Shown here: one piece after another, positions 1-11,988 of the stretch
Layout: each line of letters begins with the position of its first letter
How positions within the stretch are numbered: position 1 is the first letter of the stretch
Assembly: GCA_001606155.1 (NCBI GenBank)
Contig: LODT01000006.1
Coordinates: forward strand, 186,001-250,000
DNA: 64,000 bases
Reading direction: 5' to 3'
Origin: Tieghemostelium lacteum
Taxonomy: Eukaryota; Evosea; Eumycetozoa; Dictyosteliales; Raperosteliaceae
Notes under the pieces: generated by a model
Told to the model about the DNA's origin: nothing
Databases searched by the model: none
The model's input: the letters and a program-made list of their open reading frames with translations, nothing else
Program-made: the position numbers and the translations under genes

Positions 1-705
1 CAAAGATGCAGACAATCCTATATTGTTTCTAATAGTCATCTTTAGCTCATCGGTAGTCAAAGAAGTTCTGATTGTAGCTTGATAGGTATGCAAATCAATC
101 ATAAATGAAATGACACCTCTGGTCTTTAACAGACAATCTTCAACTTGTGTTTTTATAGCTTGGGTATTCATACCTTTAATGTGAAATATAAATGTTTGAA
201 TTGGTTTACTACTACTGTTATTACTACTATTATTGTTGTTATTGTTGGTGTTTACTGGTGGTTTACTTATTAACTTATCTTTAATTGGTAGTTTCTCACC
301 AATTAACATTGAAAATGTAGTTGATTTAGCTGTATTAGTGTTGGCATTAGATGCTATATTTGAAGTATTAATATTTTCATTGTTAATGTTGGAAGGTGGT
401 TGAATTTTTGAAAGTATCTTATTGGAGATTTCCAATTGTTCTGGTGTGCTGTGATAGCTGTCTAATATATTCTGTAATTGTGATACCAATCCTGGTTCTT
501 TTGCCATTGTACTTTTATTGTTATTATGTTCTGATAAGAGATCCAGGGTCTCTAGTGTCATGCTTATAACTTGTGTATCTGAATTACTGTCACGGAGGAA
601 CATTACTAGACCAGGTAAACAACCTTGATCTCTAACTATAGCCTCTCTATTATTTGGATCTTTAGATAGATTATACAATTGTTGTACAACATTTAATGCA
701 CTCAT
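1..705 (-). CDS. ARMC1-like armadillo repeat protein (3' end outside window)
   Basis: Read on the minus strand from the ATG at 705, the frame is open to the window edge (about 235 residues). The N-terminus, with the motif AIVRDQGCLPGLVMFL, closely resembles the first armadillo repeat of animal ARMC1, where the same AIVQDQGCLPGL motif occurs. A Asn/Ser-rich linker follows at about residues 100-160. The last part, around FIFHIKGMNTQAIKTQVE and KTRGVISF, matches the second ARMC1 domain, which has a ferredoxin/HMA-like look. Animal ARMC1 is associated with the mitochondrial outer membrane and MICOS bridge; that this one does the same is inference. No intron is seen in the visible part. The C-terminus is missing only because of the window boundary. 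Confidence 0.8.
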   Translation of the reverse strand, partial: MSALNVVQQLYNLSKDPNNREAIVRDQGCLPGLVMFLRDSNSDTQVISMTLETLDLLSEHNNNKSTMAKEPGLVSQLQNILDSYHSTPEQLEISNKILSKIQPPSNINNENINTSNIASNANTNTAKSTTFSMLIGEKLPIKDKLISKPPVNTNNNNNNSSNNSSSKPIQTFIFHIKGMNTQAIKTQVEDCLLKTRGVISFMIDLHTYQATIRTSLTTDELKMTIRNNIGLSASL

Positions 706-1153
706 TATTTTGATATGTTGTGGCTTCTTTGTGTAAAATTTTATTTTTTATTTTGGTGAAAATTTTATTTGATTTGTTGCAATTTTCAAATTTTTAAAAA
801 TGCGCGCTCCGTTCAAAAAAATTAGATAATTTACAATTTCAAGTTTTAATAAGGATATTAATCTATTTTTCTAAATTCAAACTTTTTATTAATTTCATCT
901 TTAAAAATAATATTCTTGTTCATGTATCATTTAAATAAAGTATTATTATAATATATTACTTTTACAAATAAAAATATCTAGTATTGTATTATTTATTTGA
1001 ATTTTATTTGTACAATCTGACCAAGAATTTTCTATTTCTTATCATATAATGGTGTATTTAACTTATAATTCTCAAAAAAAAATTAAGATTTTTTATAAAT
1101 ATAAAAACCATCATTTTTTTTCAAATTGAATTTCTAATAATATATAACAAATC
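706..1153. other. Divergent intergenic region
   Basis: This 448-bp A/T-rich gap lies between the ARMC1-like gene (minus) and the next gene (plus), so it should hold both promoters. It contains T- and A-runs and no convincing ORF. A GC-richer snatch at about 800-812 (tgcgcgctccg) stands out just upstream of the ARMC1-like start. Nothing else is recognised. Confidence 0.5.
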
Positions 1154-2441
1154 ATGTTTCACAAATCTTTAATAAAGATATTAAAAACCAATATAAATAG
1201 TAATATCTATAATAAAAAGTTTTATAGTACAACTAGTTCAATATCTTCAAATTTATTAAATACACCTACAACAAATGTTGACCTGGGTATACCACCAGTT
1301 AATAATAGTAGTATATTGAGTAGTAATAGTACAACAGAAGTTAAAGTAAATGAACAACAACAAGAACAACAACAAGCACAACAACAAGTTATAAAAGGTA
1401 ACTGTTGGTGTATGTTAAAATGTAAATTACAAGATAAAAGAATAGAATCATCAAAAGTAAAACCAATAACCTATGAGAGCTCAAAAGGATGGGTATTGGG
1501 GGACTACAATGCCAATTATGAAGCACCTCTGACAAAGAACAGAAAACATCTTATATCTGCATTGATAAAGGAAAAGGATATATTTATATTAGAAGAACAG
1601 CAAGATAAGATTAATGAAGAAAAGAAATTGGTTAGGGATGAAGAGGAACCTGATGAATCTGAAATTGAAAAACAAGAGAAATCACAAACTAAACTGATAT
1701 TTCAATCACAAGAGGAACAAGAAGAAGCTAATAGAGAATATCCAGTTCTAAATGATGATACAACTTCACTAGGTCCTGTACATGTACTTTATAAAAATGA
1801 ATGGATTATAACTGTAGTAGAAAGAATAGAATTGGACCACAAAGACAATGAACCTTGGTTTACTTTAAAATTAAAAGTAATTATGATAAACTTACACTTT
1901 TTATAACCATTGTTGAATACTAATTCATTGAAAAACAAATTTATTATAACAGACACCAATTAGACAAAAGGATACTTATCATTGTACATTTAATATAGAA
2001 AGTGTGGATTTATTAGAAAAATTATTTGCATTTAACAAATCGATAAGTATCGATAAGGAATTTGATAAATTATTCCTTACTAAATGTACAGGTCAAGAGA
2101 ATAAGGAAGGTACAAAAGCATTAATGGAAAGCAGACCATATTTACGTGAATCATTAATGTCACTAAAATGTCACTTATTACCCAGTATTGGTTTTGAGAA
2201 TTCGGATATCAATTTAGAACTTCTCAAAGATGATGAAGTCATTTGTAAACAGGGTAATAGACATTTAGAGTTTCCAAAAGGTACATTCCAATTGTGCCTT
2301 GAAATAACAGGTGACGAGTCAATTTGGAAAAAGAATCCTGAAACTATTGAAAAAATTCTTTATCTCTACACTGTAATGTTAGATAGTATAGTTTCCACTG
2401 GTCAAACTGTTGACTCTCCATTAGATACTTGTTATCTCTAA
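1154..2441 (+). CDS. Unrecognised protein with probable mitochondrial presequence (2 exons)
   Basis: Exon 1 is 1154-1876 and exon 2 is 1953-2441, joined in phase 0 across a 76-bp intron (GTAATT...ACAG). This gives 404 residues. The first 35 residues lack acidic residues, are rich in Lys/Asn/Ser, and contain KFYSTTSS, typical of a mitochondrial presequence. A Gln-rich tract lies near residues 68-80 and a charged Glu-rich coiled region near 140-195. The second half, which includes EWIITVVERIELD and the C-terminal half from exon 2, is well-ordered sequence with conserved-looking Trp/Cys/Pro residues. I do not recognise the family. It is convergent with the histidine kinase gene, whose stop lies about 165 bp downstream. 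Confidence 0.75.
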
Positions 2442-2604
2442 AGGAAGTAAATATCCAACAAACACACACACAATAAAAAGAATAATTGTTTTTTTATGTC
2501 AAATTTATTTCATAATTTATTTATCTGTTTGTTTTGTTTGTTGTTGGATTCTATTTAAATACATGTGTGTGAGAGTTAATCAATGTTGATGTTGGTTTGT
2601 TTTT

Positions 2605-5600
2605 TTAAAATGGATCAATTAATTTCTTTAACATTGAAATTAAAGATGGGTAATCTAATGGTTTTGGCATAAATTCATTACAACCAGCTTCCAAGCAAGT
2701 ATTTTTATGACCAGCACTGGTGTCAGCAGTTAGTGCAATGATTGGAATATTCTTTAACCCATGTTCAGATTCAAACTTTCTAATCAATTTGGAACAAATG
2801 ATACCGTCCATGACAGGCATGTGAATATCCATGAGAATCAAATGATACTGAGAGTGGCTTGTTTTAATCTTGTCCATTGCCAACTGACCGTTACTTGTCA
2901 GTTCAACTTTGAAATTGTGTTTTTGCAATACAGTAGTTGCAATCTTTGCATTTACAGGATTATCTTCCACCAAAAGAATATTTACAGCATTGTAAGTTTG
3001 TAAGTGTTGTTGACTTGTCGTTGGTGTTGTATTTGGTGTAGTTTGTTGTGATTGTTGAATAGGTGGAGTTCCTGATGAATTTGATGATTTTAACTGAGTT
3101 GCAATTACTGGTTGAATCTGTTGTTTTTGTGCTTCTGTTTGATGTGTAATATTTGGATGTATTGCCATACCATTACTCTGGTCAATCATATATTGTTGAT
3201 CACTGTGAAGTAATTGATGATTAATAATATCTTCTGATTTTTCAATTTTATCAGAAGTTGATTCAGTAGATTGTTGTTGTGAAGGTATTGTAATAATTTG
3301 ATTCGAGGTTTTTGGTGAAATATTAGATGTTGATGAGGATTCTGTTGAATTAGATTGATTATCATCAAGTGTTGGTGATGTTGGTTGAGGTGCTACTAAA
3401 TTATCATTGTCTGTAAGTTTTTGTTGATCTTTTTCAGATTCTGTTGATATGGTGCCCACACTACCAGAATTTGGAGTTGAGCTTGATTCTTTACCAGTTT
3501 CATTAGAATCACGTATACCATTATAACTACTTTCAGAATCCTCTTGTGAGGCTTCATAGGATGAGGTAGTTGGTGATGATAATATAGTGGATGGAGGTAC
3601 AACTGAATGTTGTATAGGTGAATCATCTTTTAGATTAATCATTGGGAAATTTGGAGACAATGTAAAATTACTGTTCTTTTTGAAACCTCCCTGTTTAGTA
3701 ATAGGTGTCGATGGTGTTGACATGGATTTCTGAGGTGTATTAGGATTTGATGATGTCTGTGGAATAATACTGGGATTTGACATGGATTTCTGTGGAGTAG
3801 AAGAGTTCAATAAATGACTTGGTACATTACTCAACAATGGTGTAGATTGTAAACTAACTGAAGACCCTATATTTCCAAGTGATGGATTTGGAATAGTACT
3901 TGAACTGCTACTTGGTGTTACCATTGAACAATAACTGTGAGCTATAGTCAATAGTTGTTCCTTTTTAATTGGTTTATAGAGGAAATTGACTCCCTTGTAG
4001 TTGAAGAACTTCTTTTGTTTACCAGTGCACATTAGGACTAGAGGAGGAGGTGTTTTAGAGGCAACATTCTCCAATTTCAATTGTTTAATCTCTTCAATGT
4101 TGATATAAGGCATCATGGAATCTACAAAGATTAGAGAGAAATCTTTAGTTTCTCTAAGCATTTGTAGTCCTCCAGCAACATTGTTACTTCCATAAACTTT
4201 GAATCCTAAAGGCTCCAAATGTAGCTCAAATACCGATGGAATATGTACATTATCATCAATGACCAGTACTTTCATACCTTTACCCCATTTTATTGGTATT
4301 GTGGATCGATTAAAGAGGGATGGTTGAGTTGGATTTACTTGAACTGGAACTGTAAATACAAATGTTGAACCAATACCTAGTTCAGAACTAAATGTCACAG
4401 ACCCTCCAAGGAGTTTAGATAACTCCAAACAAATGGGTAGACCTAAACCTAAGTCTCCATCTAAATTATGACTGGATTGGAAAGGTTCAAATAGATGATC
4501 AAAGAACTCGCTATCTATACCTGACCCAGTATCTACAATTGAAAATGATAGCAATATCTCACCGGGTTTAGTAGAGGCAGATGGACTTGAAGATACTAAG
4601 ATATAAACCTCTCCTTGATAGGTAGCCTTCACAGCATTACTCAGTAGACGTAATATGACATTTTTGATCTTTTGCATATCACCAATGACATGACTTGGAA
4701 CATCGGGATTGATTAGATAGTATAAATCAATATCCTTCTCTTCAAAATAGGAACGAATTGCTGGATTGGAAATGATTTCTTCCAAAAGAGCCTCTAATTT
4801 CAAATAGAAATTATCAAGTTCTGAAGGTTTCAAACTCTTGATTTCCGAATAGAATAGACATTCCTTACTGAGTAATGTAAGGTGATCAAAAGATTTGGAA
4901 AACTTTTGAATGTATGCTACCTGGTTAGGTTGAATATCAGAGTCATTTAATAAACTAATGATAGACTCTGTTGACTGAATCATCTTTTTAAATTGAATAA
5001 TACTGCTACGATAGAACGATTCATTAATTCGTTTCTTTTGACGTATATTATGAACCTTTTGTTTCAGTTGTTGGTTCTCCTGAATCAGCTCCAACTCTCT
5101 ACTGTTTTGGTTGAGAGCATAGCGATTGAGCATTTCCAAATTACTGTTGATATCCAACAGAATCCCAACAAACAAAAACAGTACTGAACTGGTTTTTATC
5201 CAGCGTCTAATTATAAGTCTTTCAAAGTTATAGTCATCAAAGAGACGACTGTTTAACGAGAAAGACTCCAAACTGGACATCTCAATAAACAGAGTAGTCA
5301 CAATCAGTGCCAGGAATCGATAGGTTTTGCATTTACAATAAAGCATCAAAAACAGTATCAAATGTAAAGTGTAAATAATAGTCAACAGTGGTATTTGGAA
5401 TTGTTGAGTAAGAATTGAAGATGTCATTGAACTCTCTAGTTTAAACGTAGTCTTATAACTATCTTTTATCAGTTGATCCAGTGGTTCATAATTTACTCTA
5501 ATCACAATCAATATATAGATGATAGTTATACTAAAACATATTCTTGATAAAAACAATCTAATATGATCAAAGTACTTGCTATTATTATTGTTTCCTGAAT

Positions 5601-5715
5601 TTGTACCTATTGAATTACCACTATGATGATGATGTAGAATTGATGTTGATACTGGATTATAAACTGATGAATTTATATTACCATTATTATTACCATTATT
5701 ATTATTATTATTATG

Positions 5716-5753
<38 letters not shown>

Positions 5754-7248
5754 ATTTATTATTATTATTTTTATTATATGTAAAGTTTAAAGATGCACTA
5801 ACAAAAATAAATTCTATTGCTGCACTTATCTATAATAATATTATTTTTAAAATTAGTATTATTTGAATTGATAATGATAATAGATTATATTAATAATACA
5901 TTACATTAAATATTGAATCATTTTTTAAAATTTCGTCTTTGGGGTTAAAAAATAAATGAGCTAATATTACATTTAAAAAACCAGATAGCCCAATTCCTAA
6001 AAATATATAATTGGATACATAGAGATTCAGTGAATCATAACCCCTGTTTCTTATTTTTCTAATAAAGAACAAAATACCAACTAGTAACAATGAAAATATA
6101 AAATTCAAAGAATGAACCAATATAAATAGTGTTGTCACTGAGTTACTCCAATTGTATACATGCAATAATGCATGTTTAGATACTATCAAATATAAATAAA
6201 ATATCAATAAAGATGACAATATAATCTGTACTGATTGTACAAAACTACTATTTCTATTGAATCCATTACCATTTGGATTTAGATGTTGAGGTGGTTGAGG
6301 TGATTGAGGTTGTGGTTGTGGAATGTTTTGTTGTGGATGTTGATAGGTATTATTTACAGGGTTATATATAAGATTTGAAGTAGATTGCCTGAGATTGAAT
6401 TGTGGTGGTTGGGGTTGACGATTTCCAGTTGGTACAGAGTTAGTAGTTTGTACTTTATTACCACTGTTATTTATAATCTTTACAGAGGAGTTGGATGAGG
6501 TAGATGATGAAGAGGAGTTAGATGAAGTTGAAAGTTTTCTATTTCTAATAGAATTTGAAGAAGAGGTAGTGGTGGTGGTAGTAGGTTGATAAGATGTTGA
6601 AGTACCTAAAGTAGATGAACCATGTTCATTAATATACTCTGAAATGTGAGGATTCTGATTTGATCCTCCACCACTAGGAGTTAAAGGTGACAGTATAGGT
6701 ACTGAATTTGAATAATCTTTCAATACCGGTGTACTACTGTATAATTTAGGTGAAGATTTTGGTGAACTTATACTAGTATGTCTATTAATAGGACTGTGGT
6801 TTGGACTTGCCATATTAGATAACAAAACATTATCCTCCGGTATTGAAACTATATTCTTACTACTTCCACTTATAATAGCCTGTCCATTCGTACTACTAGT
6901 ACCAACTGTTGATGTAGTTGGTGTTGAGTTATTACTACTTATATTATTATTATTATTATTGTTATTATTATTATTATTATTATTATTAGTCATGGTATTT
7001 GGTGTCTGACTCTGTGGTAGTTTACTATTCATTGGATTACCTGCAAGTGAGAATGAATATCGTGAAGCTTCATAAATATTACTGTTATTATTATTATTGT
7101 TATTATTATTGTTATTATTATTGTTGTTATTGTTATTTGAAGTATTACTTGTAGTTATTGGTGGTTGCTGCCTAGGGTTACTAATGTTGGTTGCTTTAGT
7201 AGGTGTCACATTAGAATTTGTATCATCATCAATGTTATTGGATGACAT
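2605..7248 (-). CDS. Membrane hybrid histidine kinase with two receiver domains and degenerate H-box
   Basis: Two exons, 7248-5905 and 5829-2605, join in phase 0 across a 75-bp intron (GTAATG...TATAG) to give 1522 residues. Order: a Ser/Asn-rich N-terminus with two poly-Asn tracts, several hydrophobic segments (about residues 345-445 and 450-670), a coiled coil (about 685-715), a DHp-like region, an HATPase domain (N-box LLSNAVK near 846, G1 DTGSG near 881, G2 GDLGLGL near 906), a first receiver (VLVIDD; phospho-Asp in FVDSMMP near 1018), a long Ser/Thr/Gln linker, and a canonical second receiver (LMDIHMPVMDG, Asp near 1449). Where SHE(L/I)RTPL should be, the sequence reads IIQFKKMIQ, so no phospho-acceptor His is visible. 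In dictyostelids such kinases feed a phosphorelay through RdeA to RegA. Loss of the His suggests a pseudokinase, phosphatase or ATP-dependent scaffold. No specific dhk ortholog is claimed. Confidence 0.88.
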
Positions 7249-8076
7249 TAGTTGATCTCTGATAATTTAAAGACCCTGTTTTTTTTATTTTTAATTAATT
7301 GCGAAGAAGCAAGCCTAAAAACTAATTTGGAATAATAAAAAAAAAAAAAAAAAAAAAAAATTAAATTCATATTTTTAATTTTAGAGATACAATTTTTTAG
7401 TACAATTTATTATCGATTAATCCACCATACTACTTTCAAAAACAAATTAAAAATTAGATATATCAAAATCTATCATATTTTACTAAGTACAATTGTCACA
7501 TAAATTTCATTTCTCAAAGTCCATCTTGAATTTCAATATCACAATTGTAAATGCAAATCCTCTTAACTGAATCCTAATTGCTGTTGTTTAACAACTATCT
7601 TGACCAATCCTGTAAACTATATTAAAATTTCTTAAAAAGGTTAACCTAGGGAGTAGAAATTCAGATTTTTTCTAAAAAGGAAAAGGATTTGTAAAATTTG
7701 GAAAAATTAAAAAATTAAAAAAAATTAGATTAATATTTGATGATTAGTCTAGTCTACTAGTTTGTAATTTATAAATAAAGTCTTAATGAGTCTCAAATGC
7801 ATTATGATTTTTAATTCTTATATTATAGTTGTTTTTTTTTTGTATAATAATTTATCTAAAGTATCTCCCCAAAATTAGATTCACAGATTGAATTACAAAA
7901 CATAAAAAAAAAAAACCAAACTCCTGTTGTGAAAAACCACACACCTAAATTTAAAAATAGATCAAATTGAGTTTTTTTTGTGTGTGGATTTATAATAATA
8001 AATATTTAATTTATTTCATTATTTTAACTACACAATTTCTCTTAACCTATCTCTCCAACTCCAAAGCTATATAGCT
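7249..8076. other. Long divergent intergenic region with poly(A) tract
   Basis: These 828 bp separate the divergently transcribed histidine kinase and low-complexity protein genes. They contain an uninterrupted run of 24 A at about 7337-7360, other A/T runs, and no credible ORF. The region probably carries both promoters; individual elements cannot be named. Confidence 0.5.
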
Positions 8077-9140
8077 ATGAACACCAAAATGGGTTTTGAT
8101 TTTTTACTTGGTGAGAAAAATCAAGTAGAACAACTACAACAACAACAACAACAACAGATATCATCAATGAAGAATAGTAATGAGAATACACCGGTGACTA
8201 ATGAAATTACATGTTCGGCTGACCAATCTCCTGGGTACTCTCCTAATACTAATTATAGAGTTGACTCTCCTTTAAATGTACATCATGTTCAACCTAATAC
8301 TGCTAGTACAATGACATTTGTCCAGCCATCGCATGTTCAGAGGGCTTATTATAATGCTTATCCTCATGCTCCACAATATGTGTATCATTCTATGCATTCA
8401 CCGGTGCTTCAAGCTATTCCTCAACAGGCACCTTCAACACCTCCTCCTATTCCACCTACTACAACACACAATGGTGCATTTTTGGCACCTTCTCCACAAT
8501 ATTTAAATTATTATAGTCCATCTACTAGTGTGTCTAGTGGATCTGGTTCACCAATTGTTGCGTCAATTGTCTCTATAATACCTGCATCACCTAGAAATGG
8601 TGGTGCAGTAGTTTACAATGAACAACCTATATTAATAGATCCATCTAGGTTACAAGACTCACCATTACTCTCTCCTATGATAAAGTATCAACAACACCAT
8701 TTACAATCTACTGGATTGACACCACAGTTATCATCACTGTCAGCAACGGAATCTCATTCACCTTTACCTACATTTTACCTATTGAATAATAATAACAATG
8801 AAGATTCACATCTTAATAACGGCAATATAACCACACCCCCACAACCCACCACTAACAACGCACCCCAAAGCAACAAAAAAACAAAAAAATTAAAAAAACT
8901 AAAACCCCCACAAAACACACCAACAACAAAAATCTTACACCAACCCTAAGTAGTAGTAACAATAGCTCTTTAAACTCCAATATCAGTACCATACCTAAAG
9001 ATAATAATAATAACGCATCATCTTCAACCACCCAAGTAGTATTAGGCGATGAAACTTTAATTGAAATTCTACTTGATTTAAAAAATAGAAAAGATTTAAT
9101 TTCACCTCCTCCATCCATTTCTTTAGCAGTTTCTGATTAA
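8077..9140 (+). CDS. Low-complexity Gln/Pro/Ser-rich protein, apparent frameshift near 3' end
   Basis: The first frame runs 8077-8949 (290 residues): a poly-Gln tract near residues 22-30, then Pro/Ser/Tyr-rich, presumably disordered sequence with several SP motifs (SPGYSP, SPLL). From about 8829 the coding strand becomes almost purely A and C, and codon usage changes. The original frame ends in a TAA at 8947. A different frame then continues without a stop to the TAA at 9138-9140 and encodes a plausible C-terminus (Ser/Asn linker, then GDETLIEILLDLKNRKD). No GT-AG intron fits the junction, because the A/C stretch has no usable GT. The simplest reading is a one-base frame error in the homopolymer-rich stretch, from sequencing or real. 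The function is not recognised; a regulatory protein is possible. Confidence 0.6.
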
Positions 9141-9321
9141 TCGCCAAAGATACATTGGACCATTGGTTGTTTTTTCCCAATACCATACTGGTAAATTGTA
9201 TATTAATTTATAGCATTTTTAGCCATAATTTATGTATTTGTAAATAAATAAGAAAACCCCACCAACCCTATAAAGTGTTCAAAAGTCACTTTTTTTTTTA
9301 AATTAATAGTTTAGACCTATT

Positions 9322-10323
9322 TTATTCCTCTTTGATATATCTTGCAAATGTCAAATATCCTGTATGACCTCTAGACTCTTTAATTACATTAGTCAAAAAT
9401 TGATCCTTTTTGGTGCCTTTCATTTCACCAACTGTAAAAGATTGAGGTTTACTTTGACCCCATTTGGTAGATTGTCTCTGTTGTGGTTTTTCATCTGTAT
9501 TACTGCTACTATTAGATACCTCTTCATTGTTGATTGTATTTGTGCTATCATAAGGATTAACTAAATCCATAGATTCGACTTTATGATATTTTGTATCATA
9601 GGTTCTTATCAGAACCTCAATAGTTGTAATCTCTTGGAATGAAGATTCAGAGAGTTTCAAACATGTATTTTGAACTTGTTCTATACAAGGTGAGAATGAA
9701 CATAACATAGATCCATGATGCATAACAGCAACTGCATTGTCAATAGCTTCCCAAGGACATGGTAAATCTAGAAATACAGCGTCTATATACCCAACCATTC
9801 CCTCTACATTCTCCAATTTGAAACCATCTACACATGCATCTCTGTGTGTGACTGTAATGTACTGTTTAATACCATTTTCTGTGAAATCTCGAATTGCGTG
9901 TTCTGCTCTCTCCTTGTGAAACTCAAATGTATACAAATGACCCAAAGGTGCAACGGTTCTTGCAATAGATGTTGAAAGTGATCCACTTCCAGTTCCACTC
10001 TCTACAACTTTACTTCCATTTTTGAGTTCGAGGTTAAAGATGATGGTGGAGATATCGAGATTGAAGAGAATTTGTGTACGATGGTCGAGGGTGATAGACC
10101 AAAGTTCAGGATTCAATGCAATAGCATGTAAAAAACCTTTTTCGTCATTAGAGTATACCTTACTCCCGTATTCTACACCAATGAGATTCTTTATTCTATA
10201 GTTTCCAAATTTACTATTAAATATGGTATTGTCATTTTTTACCACCACTAAAGACATTCTATCTTTACCTGAATAGAGAACTACTTTATCGCCTTCTTGT
10301 ATTTTTCTTTTAATATTCAACAT
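9322..10323 (-). CDS. trmt61a: tRNA (adenine(58)-N1)-methyltransferase catalytic subunit, TRMT61A/Trm61 type
   Basis: This single-exon gene encodes 333 residues, close to the length of the family. The N-terminal small beta domain begins EGDKVVLYSGKDRMS. It leads into the conserved HRTQILFNLDISTII segment, then the Rossmann SAM-binding motif VVESGTGSGSLS (about residues 110-121) and FEFHKERAEHA. The catalytic-loop region VFLDLPCPWEAI follows at about 183-194. Trm61 pairs with Trm6 to methylate A58 in the T-loop of nuclear-encoded tRNAs. A Ser/Asn/Gln-rich insert lies near residues 260-290, before the C-terminal SFTVGEMKGTKKDQFL segment. The gene is divergent from FPGS with only 108 bp between the start codons. 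The assignment is secure. Confidence 0.93.
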   Translation of the reverse strand: MLNIKRKIQEGDKVVLYSGKDRMSLVVVKNDNTIFNSKFGNYRIKNLIGVEYGSKVYSNDEKGFLHAIALNPELWSITLDHRTQILFNLDISTIIFNLELKNGSKVVESGTGSGSLSTSIARTVAPLGHLYTFEFHKERAEHAIRDFTENGIKQYITVTHRDACVDGFKLENVEGMVGYIDAVFLDLPCPWEAIDNAVAVMHHGSMLCSFSPCIEQVQNTCLKLSESSFQEITTIEVLIRTYDTKYHKVESMDLVNPYDSTNTINNEEVSNSSSNTDEKPQQRQSTKWGQSKPQSFTVGEMKGTKKDQFLTNVIKESRGHTGYLTFARYIKEE

Positions 10324-10431
10324 TTTGTCTATACCTGATATGTTGCAAACTAAATCAAGAAAATGAATCGATTTTTTTTATTTTCTAACAATATCAGTTT
10401 TTACATTTTCTTAAACATTGTAGTGTAATTT
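10324..10431. promoter_or_regulatory. Compact bidirectional promoter (TRMT61A / FPGS)
   Basis: Only 108 A/T-rich bases separate two divergent start codons, including an oligo(T) run at about 10372-10381. Both genes must take their core promoters from this interval, or overlap into each other's 5' coding sequence. The promoter role is inferred from position only. Confidence 0.5.
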
Positions 10432-11988
10432 ATGTTTAAATTTAATTTTAAACAATTTATTCAAATACTTAGTGATAATATGATACCTTTATATCAACCA
10501 AAATCTAGAAACTATGAAGAATCTATAAAATCACTGTTATCATTACAATCCAATGCCTCTACTATGACTAGTTGGATTAACGAAAGAAAATTCAATAAGG
10601 CCGAATCGGAGAAGAAGTTACGTGATGAATTGGTACAGTGTATAGATATAATGGATATTGATTTGGGTAAACAACAGGTTATTCACGTTGCTGGCACAAA
10701 AGGGAAAGGGTCTACTTGTGCTCTGACTGAAAGTATTCTGAGAAACCAAGGTTTTACAACTGGACTTTTTACATCGCCTCATTTGATATCACCTAGAGAA
10801 CGTATACGTATTAATGGGCAGGAGATTAGTAAAGAGAAGTTTTCTCAGTACTTTTGGATGTGTTGGGATAAACTGATTACTGGACCTCATGGACAGTTTA
10901 ATCTTCCATTTTTTAGATTTTTGACGGTTATGGCTTTGAAGGTGTTTCAAGAAGAGGGGGTAAATTGTACAGTGTTGGAGGTTGGTATTGGAGGTAGAGT
11001 TGATTCTACAAATATCATTCCTCAACCTGTAGTAACAGGTATCAGTTCACTGGGGTATGATCATATGAATGTTCTTGGGAATACTTTGGCGGAGATTGCA
11101 TCGGAGAAGGCAGGAATAATGAAACCTGGTATACCTGTATTCACAGTACCACAACCAGATGAGGCTATGCAAGTCCTCAAAAGTAATTCAGAAAAAGTTG
11201 GATCACCATTCTCTATTGTACCTCCATTTGAAGGTACTCTAAGTTTAGAAGGCGATCACCAAAGAGAAAATGCCTCTCTAGCTATTGCATTGGCAAACTG
11301 CTTCTGTATTAAACAGAATAGTAAACCAATATCAACTATATATAATCAAAATCAAAACTATACATTATACAACTACGCCAAAAACAATTACAACATTGAC
11401 TATTTTAAACCACTTCCAGAGTCGTTTATTAAAGGACTTTCAACATGTCAATGGCCTGGTAGAGCACAATACTTAAAATATTCTGATAAATTGGAGCTTT
11501 ATCTAGATGGTGCACATACACCTGAATCTGCATTGGTATGTTTGAACTGGTGGAAATCTGTAGTCAACAAGGATGGTGCATCATCTAATGAAAACCAACA
11601 GCAAAGTCAATATATTCTAATGTTCACATGTACAGGAGGAAGATCACCAAAATCATTTTTACAACCATTTATTGATGCTTGGAAGAACAATGAGATTCCT
11701 GCATTCACTCAGATTCTAATACCAGAATTTGATGATACACTCAAACATATTACACCTCACTCTGTCAATGAATCCCCATTGACTTGGGAGAAACAAATTG
11801 AACAGGTATTCAATCAATTATTAGATGATGCAAATATAACACCACGTCCAAAAATTGTCATTGAGCATATACAATCTGTCATTCAATATTGTACAAATCA
11901 ATCTAAATCATCAAATATTAAAGTTTTATCAACTGGATCACTCTACCTAATTGGTGGACTATTAAAATCTATACAAGGTGACGAATAA
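10432..11988 (+). CDS. fpgs: Folylpolyglutamate synthase
   Basis: This 518-residue single-exon gene encodes an enzyme that adds glutamates to reduced folates with ATP, which retains folates in cytosol and mitochondria. The Mur-ligase/FPGS signature is clear: P-loop HVAGTKGKGS (about 86-95), the folate-loop motif TSPHLISPRERIRING, TVLEVGIGGRVDSTN for the central ATPase site, and the second-domain motifs CQWPGRAQYL and LDGAHTPES. The first Met (10432) gives a basic, hydrophobic N-terminus that could target mitochondria. A second in-frame Met at 10480 starts a protein without it, the familiar alternative-start arrangement for two compartments; this is inference. An Asn/Tyr-rich insertion lies near residues 300-320. 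An F-box gene follows 112 bp downstream on the same strand. Confidence 0.93.
   Translation: MFKFNFKQFIQILSDNMIPLYQPKSRNYEESIKSLLSLQSNASTMTSWINERKFNKAESEKKLRDELVQCIDIMDIDLGKQQVIHVAGTKGKGSTCALTESILRNQGFTTGLFTSPHLISPRERIRINGQEISKEKFSQYFWMCWDKLITGPHGQFNLPFFRFLTVMALKVFQEEGVNCTVLEVGIGGRVDSTNIIPQPVVTGISSLGYDHMNVLGNTLAEIASEKAGIMKPGIPVFTVPQPDEAMQVLKSNSEKVGSPFSIVPPFEGTLSLEGDHQRENASLAIALANCFCIKQNSKPISTIYNQNQNYTLYNYAKNNYNIDYFKPLPESFIKGLSTCQWPGRAQYLKYSDKLELYLDGAHTPESALVCLNWWKSVVNKDGASSNENQQQSQYILMFTCTGGRSPKSFLQPFIDAWKNNEIPAFTQILIPEFDDTLKHITPHSVNESPLTWEKQIEQVFNQLLDDANITPRPKIVIEHIQSVIQYCTNQSKSSNIKVLSTGSLYLIGGLLKSIQGDE

Noticed and set aside
2761-3003. 80-codon plus-strand ORF inside the histidine kinase gene
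   Set aside because: Antisense shadow of the second receiver domain.
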